From: Saxidomus purpurata
Lineage: Eukaryota; Mollusca; Bivalvia; Venerida; Veneridae
Assembly: GCA_022818135.1 (NCBI GenBank)
Contig: JAFMSR010000033.1
Span: 201,001 to 265,000, forward strand
Length of the DNA: 64,000 bases
Reading direction: 5' to 3'
A program made the translations under genes and the position numbers. The notes beneath the pieces were generated by a model. It worked only from the letters and a program-made list of their open reading frames with translations, ran no database searches and was not told the DNA's origin. Positions 10,713 to 20,870 of this stretch are shown here, piece after piece; position 1 is the stretch's first letter; every line of letters begins with the position of its first letter.

Positions 10713-11537
10713 AACAATCGTTCCTTGGAAGAACCAGTACTAGACAATTCATTTTGAAAATTTAACTTTTATGTATTCACACAAACGGATAATTGATTGT
10801 CAGATGTACACTATGTACAAAAAGAGCGCCGGCTGGCAATTTGTTATCAATATTGATTGTTTCAATTAAAGAAAATGGTGAGTAAGTCGTGAACAATTTT
10901 AACACCAAAGTATTATTTTAGTCTGAAATAACATGTTGCGATAGGTTTTGCATCAATCATAAATGTTTTGTGGGGTTTATGGTTAAATGAAAATATTTGC
11001 CATATTTATGAAATATCGCTTAAGTCATTCAACATTTGTGAGAAAAATGGGCTCATTTCACAAATTTGATCCTTAAAATAGTGGTTTCATTTACAAAAAA
11101 GGGGAATGTAGCCAAGTTTTAACAAAATTACAAAATTAATAGACATACCAGATTTTAACGATTTTCTACGATTTTAAAAACCAGTTTTCATTTTGGTTAT
11201 GACGGATATAATGACTGTTCAGTGATTTTTCATAGGTTCTCTAAATTCTAAACATATTGATTTGTTAACCTTTTCGAAAAAAATAACAGAATAAACATTT
11301 AATTGCAAATATTGACTTTTTTTTATTTTTGCACTTTTACAATTTTTTCGTGTCGTTTTTGAAGAAAATTACATCACGAGACAATAGTCAATGAAAAGGA
11401 CAATTAGAATCTATGCAACTGTTTTTCCCCATAATTTGTAAAAATTAAAATATTTCACTTAAAAAATGTTGCGTTTTTAAATGTACTAAGCATATGCTTG
11501 TATTGCAATTATCCCTCAATAACTCATTATCTCACCA
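10713..11537. other. AT-rich spacer, no recognised feature
   Basis: Very AT-rich sequence with many T and A runs. No ORF with a recognisable domain and no clear repeat. Confidence 0.5.
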
Positions 11538-12685
11538 AACGAGAGGGCCAAGATGGCCCTATATCGCTCACCTTGGTACAAGTCCACTTGCCTGGTGGAA
11601 GATCACTAGATAATGTTATATACCAAATAAGTTTTCCTATATACGCCTTTGTAAAACAAATGATCCCCCCGGGCAAGGTCAATTTTGACCCCAGGGGCAT
11701 AATTTGAACAAACTTTAAAGAGGTCTACTAGGCAATGCTACATGCCAAATATCTAAGCTCTAGGCCTTGTGGTTTCAGAGAAGAAGATTTTTAAAGTTTT
11801 TACTATATATTCCTATGCAAAACTAAGTGACCCCCGGTGCGGGGTCAATTTTGACCCGGGGGTCATAATTTGAACAATATTGGTAGAGGTCTACTAGCCA
11901 ATGCTACATGCCAAATATCTAAGCTCTAGGCCTTGTGGTTTCAGAGAAGAAGATTTTTAAAGTTTTTACTATATAAGCCTATGTAAAACTAAGTGACCCC
12001 CGGTGCGGGGTCAATTTTGATCCGGGGCTCATAATTTGAACAATCTTGGTAGAGGTCCACTAGCCAATGCTACAAGCCAAATATGTAAGCTCTAGGCCTT
12101 GTGGTTTCAGAGAAGAAGATTTTTTAAGTTTTTTCTATATATTCCTATGCAAAACTAAGTGACCCCCGGTGCGGGGTCAATTTTGACCCGGGGGTCATAA
12201 TTTGAACAATCTTGGTAGAGGTCTACTAGACAATGCTACATGCCAAATATCTTAGCTCTAGGCCTTGTGGTTTCAGAGAAGAAGATTTTTAAAGTTTTCC
12301 CTATATATTCCTATGCAAAAACTAAGGGCCCACCCGCGCGGGGTCAATTTTGACCCGGGGGTCATAATTTGAACAATCTTGGTAGAGGTCCACTAGACAA
12401 TGCTACATGCCAAATATCTAAGCCCTAGGCCTTGTGGTTTCAGAGAAGAAGATTTTTAAAGTTTTTCCTATTTGTTGCCCTAGCAACCAGAGTTCTGCAT
12501 GGAATGGAATTCTTTGAACAATTTTGGTAGAGCTTCATGCAAGGAACATTCCTGCATAGTTTTATCAACATTGGCCTAGAGGTTTCAGAGGAGATGTCAT
12601 TTGAATCAAAATGTTGACGGACGACGGACGACGGACAATCATCGATCTGAAAAGCTCACCCTGGCGTAGCCAGGTGAGCTAAAAA
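11538..12685 (+). mobile_element. Pearl/Helentron-like non-autonomous element, copy 1
   Basis: It opens with GAGGGCCAAGATGGCCC followed by TATATCGCTCACC, and closes with AGCTCACCCTGGC-GTA-GCCAGGTGAGCT, a stem-loop just inside the 3' end. The interior holds about five tandem units of about 166 bp, each carrying GGGTCAATTTTGACCC, GGTAGAGGTCTACTAG and CTAGGCCTTGTGGTTTCAGA; AACTAAG anchors lie at 11821, 11987, 12153 and 12320. GACGGACGACGGACGACGGA precedes the end. It has no coding potential. The structure matches bivalve 'pearl' elements and other Helentron-associated repeats. It is nearly identical in plan to 22084-23227. Confidence 0.85.
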
Positions 12686-12865
12686 GGAAATAACACATCT
12701 GCGGAGGATCAACATTCGTCTGACAGGATTATGAGGAAAAATCACGATTTTCATGTATTTAAAATGCGAATAAATCAAACTCTAAATAGTTTCCTCAAGC
12801 ATACGCAGTTTTCTCACGTCGTTCCTTATTTAAATGTTGTGTTTTCTAATCATAGTACTTAACAT

Positions 12866-13080
12866 TTAATGCTATTGTGTGGTGTAAAGGTTAATGTGTC
12901 TGCCACTCATCCCGGAGGTTGCGGGATTAAGCCCCACTGGGGTCACGACCGTACCTCCTCATATGACACCAGTACTGGTTTTTCCAGGAAGCGGACTCGA
13001 GAGTGACTCGATAAGCTACAAGCTTTCTTCACATTTATTTAGAGCTTATATAAATAAATATAAACTAAACTATTGTAAAT
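12866..13080 (+). mobile_element. tRNA-derived SINE
   Basis: A tRNA-like head (GTGGTGTAAAGGTTAATGTG, an A-box-like start, then GCGGGATTAAGCCCC, a B-box-like segment) is followed by a conserved body with CCAGTACTGG and GGAAGCGGACTCGAGAGTGA and an AAATAAATATAAA-type tail. This is the arrangement of bivalve SINEs transcribed by RNA polymerase III. Confidence 0.75.
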
Positions 13081-13165
13081 CCTCATAACCTAAATGGAAC
13101 GAAATAAACATGCATGTCTGTCTGTCACTAATCTTCTAGTGAAATACAACACGAGTCTTAACTTT

Positions 13166-13167
<2 letters not shown>

Positions 13168-13203
<36 letters not shown>

Positions 13204-13211
13204 CAGAGAGG

Positions 13212-13277
<66 letters not shown>
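13168..13277. repeat. (GA)n microsatellite
   Basis: About 110 bp of GA dinucleotides with a few GACAGA and GGGA interruptions. The ORFs it creates on both strands are artefacts. Confidence 0.97.
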
Positions 13278-13280
<3 letters not shown>

Positions 13281-13571
13281 CATTATGTTAATGTGATAAG
13301 TAGTTTGTGTATATTTAAACATAGACCTACCACACATGTGCACAATAGCTTTTGAATTGCCTGATTTTGAGGCATCGGACACATTTTGATATATTTACTT
13401 CACGTACAGAATACATACTGACAAACAACTACCTCCTGTCGTCTTTTAAATATTTACAAATAAATGACAAAAAAATCGAAAAATACCCTTTGACATATTG
13501 TGAATTAAATAATGCTTACTTGAAATGTCCAAATACCGATACAATATATATAACATCTGGACAATTTGGAG

Positions 13572-13874
13572 TTTAAAGCTGCTCGCTCACAGTTGCCGAA
13601 ATTTTCAAAAAAGGCTAAAATCAATAAAATAAGTAAAAATCCAGGTAGGAATTTGCAAAAATCAATTGAAAATGCTTGTTTTACGGCACCGCTACACTAC
13701 ATGTTTATATTTGAATTTCAAAAGCGTTAGCAACGCTTACATATCTACAGATATACGTAACAGGAGTTTATACTGGAACCTTTTTATATGACTATATGTT
13801 CTAAAATATGTTATTTGCGTACAGTTTGAAGACATTTATTTTTTTACCAAATTCTGAGAGCGAGCACTTTTAAG
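13572..13874. mobile_element. MITE, complete copy 2
   Basis: The left end TTTAAAGCTGCTCGCTC and the right end GAGCGAGCACTTTTAA form inverted termini of about 20 bp with one or two mismatches. The interior matches 1-288. It is about 303 bp and non-coding. Confidence 0.75.
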
Positions 13875-14092
13875 AAAGAAAGAGATAAACAAAATTGGCG
13901 GATAAATCTTGGAACCGATATGTATCAGTAGTTTAACTCGATATATATCATAAATAAAAGCACCTGCTTGAATCAGTTGGATTAATACGTATTATAAGAC
14001 AAGAATTATATAAAAAGATGGTCGGTGCGATTTTGAGTATGTGACAGATATATCATAGTAAAAATTCCAGTTAAATTGTTAATCTTGATGCA

Positions 14093-14204
14093 GTAAGAAG
14101 GGTGAGAAAAAATGTGCACTCTGAGTCCCTGACCGGGATGCGAACCCGAAACCCTTCTCTTACAGGGCAAATGCGCACCCCACTGAGCTATCCGGCCGCT
14201 TTAT
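14093..14204 (-). mobile_element. tRNA-derived SINE or tRNA-like repeat
   Basis: On the minus strand the sequence reads GGCCGGATAGCTCAGTGGGG (good A box), then GGGTTTCGGGTTCGCATCCC (good B box GGTTCGCATCC). A functional tRNA is unlikely because the anticodon arm does not fold cleanly and the sequence runs on into a T-rich, SINE-like tail. Confidence 0.65.
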
Positions 14205-14627
14205 AATTTTCTTTCAAATTGTGAATAAGTCCATACCGTGACATGTGCATCAGGAAAACAAACCTTATCCTAGTTTTTCTTATCAAATATGTTACTCAAA
14301 ATATTGACCGTTATTCATTGGTCGAGAAAGTATAATTATTCTACACTCATAATTGACATTAGTTTGGAGGTAACAACGTATTATATTGATAATATATCAA
14401 CTATTTAAGTACTAAAATTATAAAACCATTCACGAAAGACTGAGAACGCTTGAGTGTTTCACTGACCTTTTGCGTTCGGTATTATCGCGCTACAAGGTGC
14501 CTTACAGAGTAAATTTGTTATGCATATGCATTCTTCTGTCATTTCATTTGCAGTTGAAAGAGTATCAACTTCCGGTCAAAACGAGCTTTATACAGCTGCG
14601 CCAAAAATGAAATTTAACTATGTTATA

Positions 14628-14676
14628 TTAGAGCTGCTTGCTCTCAGATTTTGGGGGAAAAAAAGAGCAGCTTTAA
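14628..14676. repeat. Internally deleted MITE remnant
   Basis: TTAGAGCTGCTTGCTCTCAG and, 17 bp on, AGAGCAGCTTTAA reproduce both ends of the MITE family at 13572-13874, with nearly all of the interior missing. Confidence 0.5.
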
Positions 14677-15689
14677 TAATAAGCATCAATCTAAGTGTTA
14701 TATGATATCATCTATCCCATTTTTCTAATTCTTTTGTAATATTTGTTATTATATTATCATGTTGTTTTAAAGAAAATAAATGGACTATCTTTTGGCGGTT
14801 CCAAAGAGAAAAAAATACTTGGACACTAGCTTTCTTGCATATTTTGAACAAACAATATTTCAATATCAATATGGGAAAATCTCAGTTACCTACGTCCAGT
14901 AGATACAAACTAACAACATTCTGAAAAGTAAACCTTAGGCGTCACATGACCACAATTTGACGTCAAAACTCACTTCAATTTACATAGGCAGTAAATAATC
15001 TCGGAAATCATTTCCTGACAGCATCATTTATTTTTTGTTGCAACATTATATACTTTTTCGGTATATCATATCTGGTTAAATATTTCATGTCTTCTTTCCA
15101 CGATATGCTTTTTTCATAGGGTATAGCCAAAAAAAAGAATCATTTCAAATAGCTGTTGTCATAGCATGGGTCTTTGAGGGTGTTGAAGTAGATAGTATGT
15201 TTCTGTGGAGGAAAATATCAGTTTTTAACATTGGTTTTGCATTTAAACAGGGTCACAAAAATGTAATATTTACGTTGTTTGCAAGCAATTATTGTCGAAT
15301 AATGTAACAAATGTGAGAAGGCACATTTTTGCGCGACGCCGGTCAATTACATCATTGATGTGTCGTATCAGTGGTCTTAAGTGATTTAATGCTCTTGAAC
15401 TACATACGGAATTTTACAGACAGGAAGACGTACATTTTGTTGTTTGGAGTTTTCTCATAATCAGTGCTGTACGTAATTTGGTGCTTTTCACTGTGTATGA
15501 TTGTTGTGCTTTGGTTAGGAGTACTGTGATGAGGAATCTGTATAATTATCAAACGACAATCAGATAAGTATGGTGGGTAATTTTGTACTGTGAACCTGCT
15601 TAAAAATATAATGTTACTGTAGTTATACAGGGGTCAAGGATTGTCTGTAGAAATATTGTTATTGTTTATTGTCCCGACCGACCCTAGAG
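14677..15689. other. Spacer, no recognised feature
   Basis: AT-rich sequence with no domain-bearing ORF and no evident repeat structure. Confidence 0.45.
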
Positions 15690-15975
15690 TTTCTCAGTAG
15701 GCGAATCTATCAATACTCCTGACAGGCGCATATTGAAGACAAGATGCAGATACAAGGGAATCCGGGTACCACACACTAGCTCGTTACGAATAGACCCCCT
15801 TTCACTTTTACGTACCCAATGTAAAGCACCGATACACATGAGACTACCCCTGGGTTGGTTTGGAACCAGCTCATCTCTAGGTGGGAAACACTGAAAAGCG
15901 TTTTTCGGAAATTTCCAGTGCCCCGACAGGGATTTAAACCGAATACCTCCAGACCGGTAGATCGTTAACCCCTCC
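15690..15975 (-). mobile_element. tRNA-derived SINE, family shared with 25852-26045
   Basis: On the minus strand it shares GTTAACGATCT, GGCACTGGAAATTTCC, AACGCTTTTC, GTGTTTCCCACC and GTATCGGTGCTTTACA with the plus-strand copy at 25852-26045. The tRNA-like head is near 15975. The long minus-strand ORF across it is not a gene. Confidence 0.7.
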
Positions 15976-16329
15976 ACAACCGAAGAGTTGTAGAAATGTT
16001 TTGTATATGATTATTGTTGCTAAGAATCTTCTTGAAAGTAAGAGGTTTTAAATCATAAATGTGACTCTGACTTTGGAGGTAGCGTTCTTAAAAACTATTG
16101 AACAAAGTTACTTGAAAATTGATTTATGCATGTTGAAGTAACAGCATAGACAAGAAATTGTGGACAGACAGACGGAACCGAGCGCCAAAACTTGAGTAAA
16201 AGCAGTAGGGGACTAGTCATTGACGTGCTTTATTACTTTGCGGTTTCATTTGTCTGTTGCTAGTCACTGCTAACTGAAATGCTGTGACTTGACGCTGGCA
16301 AACATTCAGAGAGCAACAGTTTAAAATAC

Positions 16330-16467
16330 CTTTATTATAACTAATATTTTGCCAGCCGGGATCGCAGAAACCAAACATACATTCCCAAGACTGAGCTTCA
16401 CAGCTTGTGTTATCAAAACAATGATACGTTGATGTGCAGTTATGGCCAAACAATCGACGGTCGTAAG
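16330..16467 (-). pseudogene. Decayed EGF-like (laminin/MEGF type) exon
   Basis: It has exactly the 138-nt length and phase-1 frame of the EGF exons at 46.3, 50.2 and 52.9 kb, and aligns through RLFGHNCTST, HCFDNTSC and FGFCDPGW. Relative to the eight-cysteine pattern, Cys1, Cys3 and Cys8 are all tyrosine here. In the laminin-type EGF fold Cys1 pairs with Cys3, so both partners of one disulfide are gone. The acceptor position reads ACG instead of AAG, so splicing is probably lost. The donor GTATTT is usable but weak. The flank of the acceptor side is duplicated at about 16588-16695. The simplest reading is a dead copy of a duplicated EGF exon; an intact gene using a cryptic acceptor is less likely. 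Confidence 0.7.
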
Positions 16468-16700
16468 CGTGAATAAAAAACAGCATAATGAACCAATTTT
16501 TATAGTTTTCGTTTTGAAATCGTGTTTAGATGATCATTAATGTTCTGTTCTGAGATATATTTTGTATTTTAAAATCATGAAATAGAATTATCGACGGTCG
16601 CAAGTTTGAATTAAGACAGCATAGACAACCAATATATACGGTTTTTCGGATTCATATGATGTTTAGATAATCAGGAATATCTGTTCTGAATTATCTTAAA
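16440..16700. repeat. Local duplication of the dead EGF exon's upstream flank
   Basis: 16451-16560 and 16588-16695 align: ATCGACGGTCG versus ATCGACGGTCG, then AGACAGCATA versus AAACAGCATA, then TGTTCTG near each end. The second copy retains the cysteine codon that the first has lost, but not the rest of the exon. Confidence 0.55.
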
Positions 16701-17066
16701 ATTATTTAATAAGATTTTGTTAATTTCAGATGCATACCAAACTATTGTGTTGTTTACGTTAAAATAGTATATCAAAGGCAGGGACATGTGAGGTAATGTC
16801 TAAATATTTGAAATGTCTTATACTTCAAATATTTTTTAAACATTTTTTGTCAGACTTGAAGAAAATTATCACATGTGTAAAGATATTTAAAGCGTACTGG
16901 CATAGAAACTGCCATCGAGATAGTGTATTTCAGCTAGTAGTATTCACCATCTTGTTATTTTACATTTCATATAACTCTCTACAAAGAAGTTGTTTTCATA
17001 ATGTTTTAATGTAATCAGTTATGCCATTCTTTGACCAAGGACAGAAAGTATTACTATAGGTCTTAA

Positions 17067-17371
17067 GGTCAGATACATGTACTCCTATTATTTTCCCCAA
17101 TGATCTACATTATAAATCTAGTCAAAAGGTGACCCTGTATCATACCCACCTATAGAGTGTTGACCAATGCAATTGCTTTTTTCGAACAGATTAATCTCTT
17201 AGATACCAGAAAATGCTGTTTTTAAATGGGCTTAACCAACCCAGTTTTTTACAATTTGGCAAGGGTGACAACCACCCCACTCAGTCGGATGAGATTTAGG
17301 GGTCTTAACCGCATGTGTACACCTTCTATTTATATGGCGATTTCAGTGTTCTTTATTATGATAACCAGTCC
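17067..17371 (+). repeat. ~305-bp dispersed repeat, copy 1
   Basis: It aligns along its whole length with 29125-29418. Shared blocks include AGTCAAAAGGTGACCCTGTA, CATACCCACCTATAGAGT, GGGCTTAACCAACCCAG and GGCGATTTCAGTGTTCTTTA. No TIR or coding domain is apparent; the ORF over it is present in both copies but differs in frame continuity. Confidence 0.75.
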
Positions 17372-18769
17372 TAAAATATTCATTCGCGTGCAGAAGACAA
17401 TGCATTTTATTTTTGCATTTGTAAACACAACCTTTTCTACCAATCAGGTAATGTCTCATTTAATCTTACGGGTTTCCCTGTACTTTTTTTCAGCCAATCC
17501 CAGAGCCGCACTGCAATAGGATCATCTGACCTAAAGTCAGATCTTATTTTTTCAATAGACAAAATAACCTCTCTACATCATAAGACAAACATATCTGCAC
17601 TAAAATATTGATTTATTTTACTTTCATTGTAAGTATGCTTAAAATTATAGACCTAAATAGCACGACGGGTTGGATCTGATTTATAGCGTAAAGCGGCTCT
17701 TTGAAATAGCATGAACATGAATGCCTCTTTGGCTGACATGTCAGTTCTTTCATATCAATAACTACAGAGACAAGGATAATAGTGCAGCAAAGTGTTTTTT
17801 ACGTTTTGAGGAGCTCATTGTATCAATTCAGCATTCACTGTGCTTGAAACTGCTTATTTTCTTACCCCACCCCCTCCAAAATGAATAAATTTTCAAGAAA
17901 TAACCGGCCTTAATTAGTGTGTGTGTGGGGGGGGGGGGTAGGGGGAGGGGGGCTCTATGCCCAAATGACAGAGGAAAACTCCTCAAGCTATCATTTTGAA
18001 CTAGCTATTTGCATATTAATGCACTAGTGCATTTGTTTTCAATGTTTATGTATTGTTGAGAATACTGTAATGCTACAGTAAATATAAAATATAGACGACT
18101 TTGAGTTATCACATTCAAATCATTTAACTCTAAAGGCAAAACTCGCACAAATTTTTACTTATTTTTTAACATTTTCATTGTTATAAGATCAACACTGGCT
18201 CGAAAATAACATTTTGATGTGTTACTAACAACATTCGGACACATGTCAGTAAATAACAGCCGTCTAGCTACTTAATATTTAGGCACGAGGCGGAAAATAA
18301 CGTAAAACAGCAAATTTCATCTATTAGATAAAAGGAGGTAAATTAAATTTGGAACTATCTCGAGAGGTTTTCAGGCGAAATTGCTGTCATTATGGACAAA
18401 GCCAATGCAGTTTTGCAAATACAGTATTCCATTTCAATGTTTTAAACGTCTTTTGCGGTCCCCAACCTTATAAAATAGGGATTTTATACTGTTTTGTGCT
18501 GGTTACGTACTAAAAGAGCCGACACCAGATTGTTCCTATACAAAGAAGCACCCACTAGCAAGCGATATTTGCACACGTACATATAGACTTCCGTTTTGCA
18601 TCTAAAGTATCATGAGAGACACAATTTTATTCACTAAATCACGGGGTCACTGGTGAGGTTTTGGATTTTTGCACTTCCGGAAATTTACATTTATTTTAGT
18701 CATGGAAAGCGAAAATACTGCTTATTGAGGAAAAATCGCATTTTCACTTTTTTACATTTTCTTACAGAA
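17372..18769. other. Repeat-derived spacer with a G-rich tract
   Basis: No gene is recognised. It contains a G-rich run at about 17922-17952 (GTGTGTGTG then G tracts). A segment near 18703-18738 (CATGGAAAGCGAAAAT...TATTGAGG) is the inverted match of about 28262-28296. Confidence 0.5.
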
Positions 18770-19814
18770 CAATATCTTAGAAATATTGCCACATAAGTTT
18801 CAGTTTCATCCGCCCATTCTTTTTGGGTATTTCATGAATTTTAAAACACCCACTGTTTGTTGCAAAAGCCTTAATTTTTCTGTCAAGACCCATAATTGGA
18901 AGAAGATGAACAACATAATAAAACAGCACAAATGAAAGTATTTTATGTTTTTAATACATGAAAAACACCAAATAGCTCAACAAAAACATACTGTATCACG
19001 TAAACAGTAATAAACATTTGTCATGAAAAAATGGTTACCATGGCAACCGAATTTGCTAAAACGAATAGAAATTTACAATTTGTTGCAATTTTTGTTGTTT
19101 TTAATGATAAGTTTTGTATTTTCTGACCATAAGAATTTAAACAAATGAATCTTATGATTTTCAGTTTCATTTTCTAAAAGTCTTATCCGTGTTTATTGTA
19201 TTAGCACAAACTTACAGTACAACCATGGGTCATGGTTAAATATTGCTATGAAAACCTTGAGTTTACAGAAACAATCTTCATACATTAAGAAATACTGTAT
19301 GAAACTACATTGTTGTTATGAATGAAGACAAACTCTTCGAGATTATGAAAATCCTCTATACTTTCTTGTGCAAAACATCTGATGCATTCACTGGAAAAGA
19401 TGATTACCATGGTAACCGAAAACCTATGAAGATCCACAAAATTGGTGAATATGCATGTTTACCACCAAAAAATGCATTTTTTGGCACAAATGTGTCTGCA
19501 GATATTCCTGATGACTATCAGTTTCATCTTCCTATTGCTATTTTTTAATCTTAAAAAAATATATACCAATGAACCAGTTACCATTATTCAAAGTGAGGAA
19601 CAATTACATGTATTAGTAAAATGTTTATTGACAGATTATGAAGCTACAATTTTGAACTGCTCGTATAAAGCTGAATGAATGGTACAATTTGCTCTGAAAA
19701 AAACACACAATAAGGTGTAAAGTTTTGTAAATCTTTGAGCAAAACATCTAATATAAATGTCCTCTAAATACGGTTGCCATGGTTACATGTATCAAATATC
19801 AAATTACACAAAAA
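18770..19814. repeat. Degenerate tandem region with X-box-like palindromes
   Basis: GGTTACCATGGCAACC at 19033-19048, ATTACCATGGTAACC at 19403-19417 and GGTTGCCATGGTTAC at 19772-19786 recur at 370 and 369 bp spacing. The phrase CAGTTTCAT also recurs nearby (about 18801, 19163, 19520). This suggests an old tandem array of about 370 bp. The ORFs here carry no recognisable domain. Confidence 0.5.
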
Positions 19815-20077
19815 TTAGGGCCATGATCGCCCTTTATAGCTTACAGATTAGCATTGTCCTTCATGCCGCGGTCACAAAATCCAACACACCACACAAGTGC
19901 CCATACATTAACTGACACACCCCTATGTCCCCTATGACCAACCCAAGGAACATTCATGTTGTTAAGTTTGGTTGAAATTAACTCAGTGGTTTAGGAGTTG
20001 TCTTTGAAGCAAATGTTGACAAGAGGACGACAGCTCAAAGCTCACCATGAACACTATGTACTCAGATGAGCTAAAAA
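19815..20077 (+). mobile_element. Short Helentron-like/pearl-like relic
   Basis: It opens GGGCCATGATCGCCC then TTTATAGCT, and ends GAGGACGACAGCTCAAAGCTCACC...GATGAGCTAAAAAG. These are the same kinds of termini as the larger elements at 11.5, 22.1 and 59.8 kb, without the tandem units. Confidence 0.55.
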
Positions 20078-20862
20078 GTGTACATATGCAAATTTCTGTC
20101 TCTTTGAAAAACAACCCCTTTAGAAAAGAATAAAATAGTTGAATCAGTATGCTGATAAACTAGTAAAAAGTAAAATATGGTGTCACTTTACAGTTAAAAA
20201 AATATACTTGTAGGCAACTTTAAATGATATCAGTCTCAAATCATACAAAAGTAGTGTTTACTTGAAGGGTCTAATTTTCAAAAACAAAAACTGATAATTA
20301 CGCCATAGCAGAAGTCATACACACCACAAACACCATTCAGATGGACTGTTTGCACTAGTCTAGTCTGACAGAAACAACTCCAAGCTCTGTAGAACTTGTA
20401 CTGCAATGAATAAAGAAAACATACATTAAGCTGACATATTAAACAGGGTATTTAGAATGCAAGCTGGCAAAGCTGTTGTAACTAAACCTTATTTCACAGT
20501 CATAACATGCTGATCTGTTGTCATTGCATCATAGAATATCAATATATCAAAAGTCAGCTTTGTCAATAATTGGTAGGTTGCTTAAACATATTTGTCATAA
20601 AAATTTAAAATTTCCACACAAAACACCAGTTATTTGTATACACTAAGTAAAAAATAAAAACTTTAAATCATGAATTAATTACATTCTTCACCCCATTTTA
20701 CCTACATTTTGATTTCCACAATCTAAAATGCCAATCAGGTGAAACTTGGTAGTCCAGCCATTAAGTTGTTCAGAGTATTGTGCTGTAAGCCTGAAATGAA
20801 AACAGTTGAGGTAGAATTACATATAATGATTATTTTTCATCCTAAAAATCACAGTTACCATA
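20078..20862. other. Spacer, no recognised feature
   Basis: AT-rich, no coding or repeat signal noticed. Confidence 0.45.
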
Positions 20863-20870
20863 ATGCAAAA

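Noticed and set aside
13094..13382. ORFs on both strands across the GA tract
   Set aside because: They are reading frames through a (GA)n microsatellite and encode only RE or SL repeats.
14110..14204. Functional tRNA gene on the minus strand
   Set aside because: A and B boxes are good, but the anticodon arm does not fold properly and the sequence continues into a SINE-like tail.
15684..15977. 97-codon minus ORF
   Set aside because: It runs through a tRNA-derived SINE.
17226..17519. ORF shared in part with 29213-29440
   Set aside because: Both lie on copies of a dispersed repeat and diverge at the end; no domain is visible.
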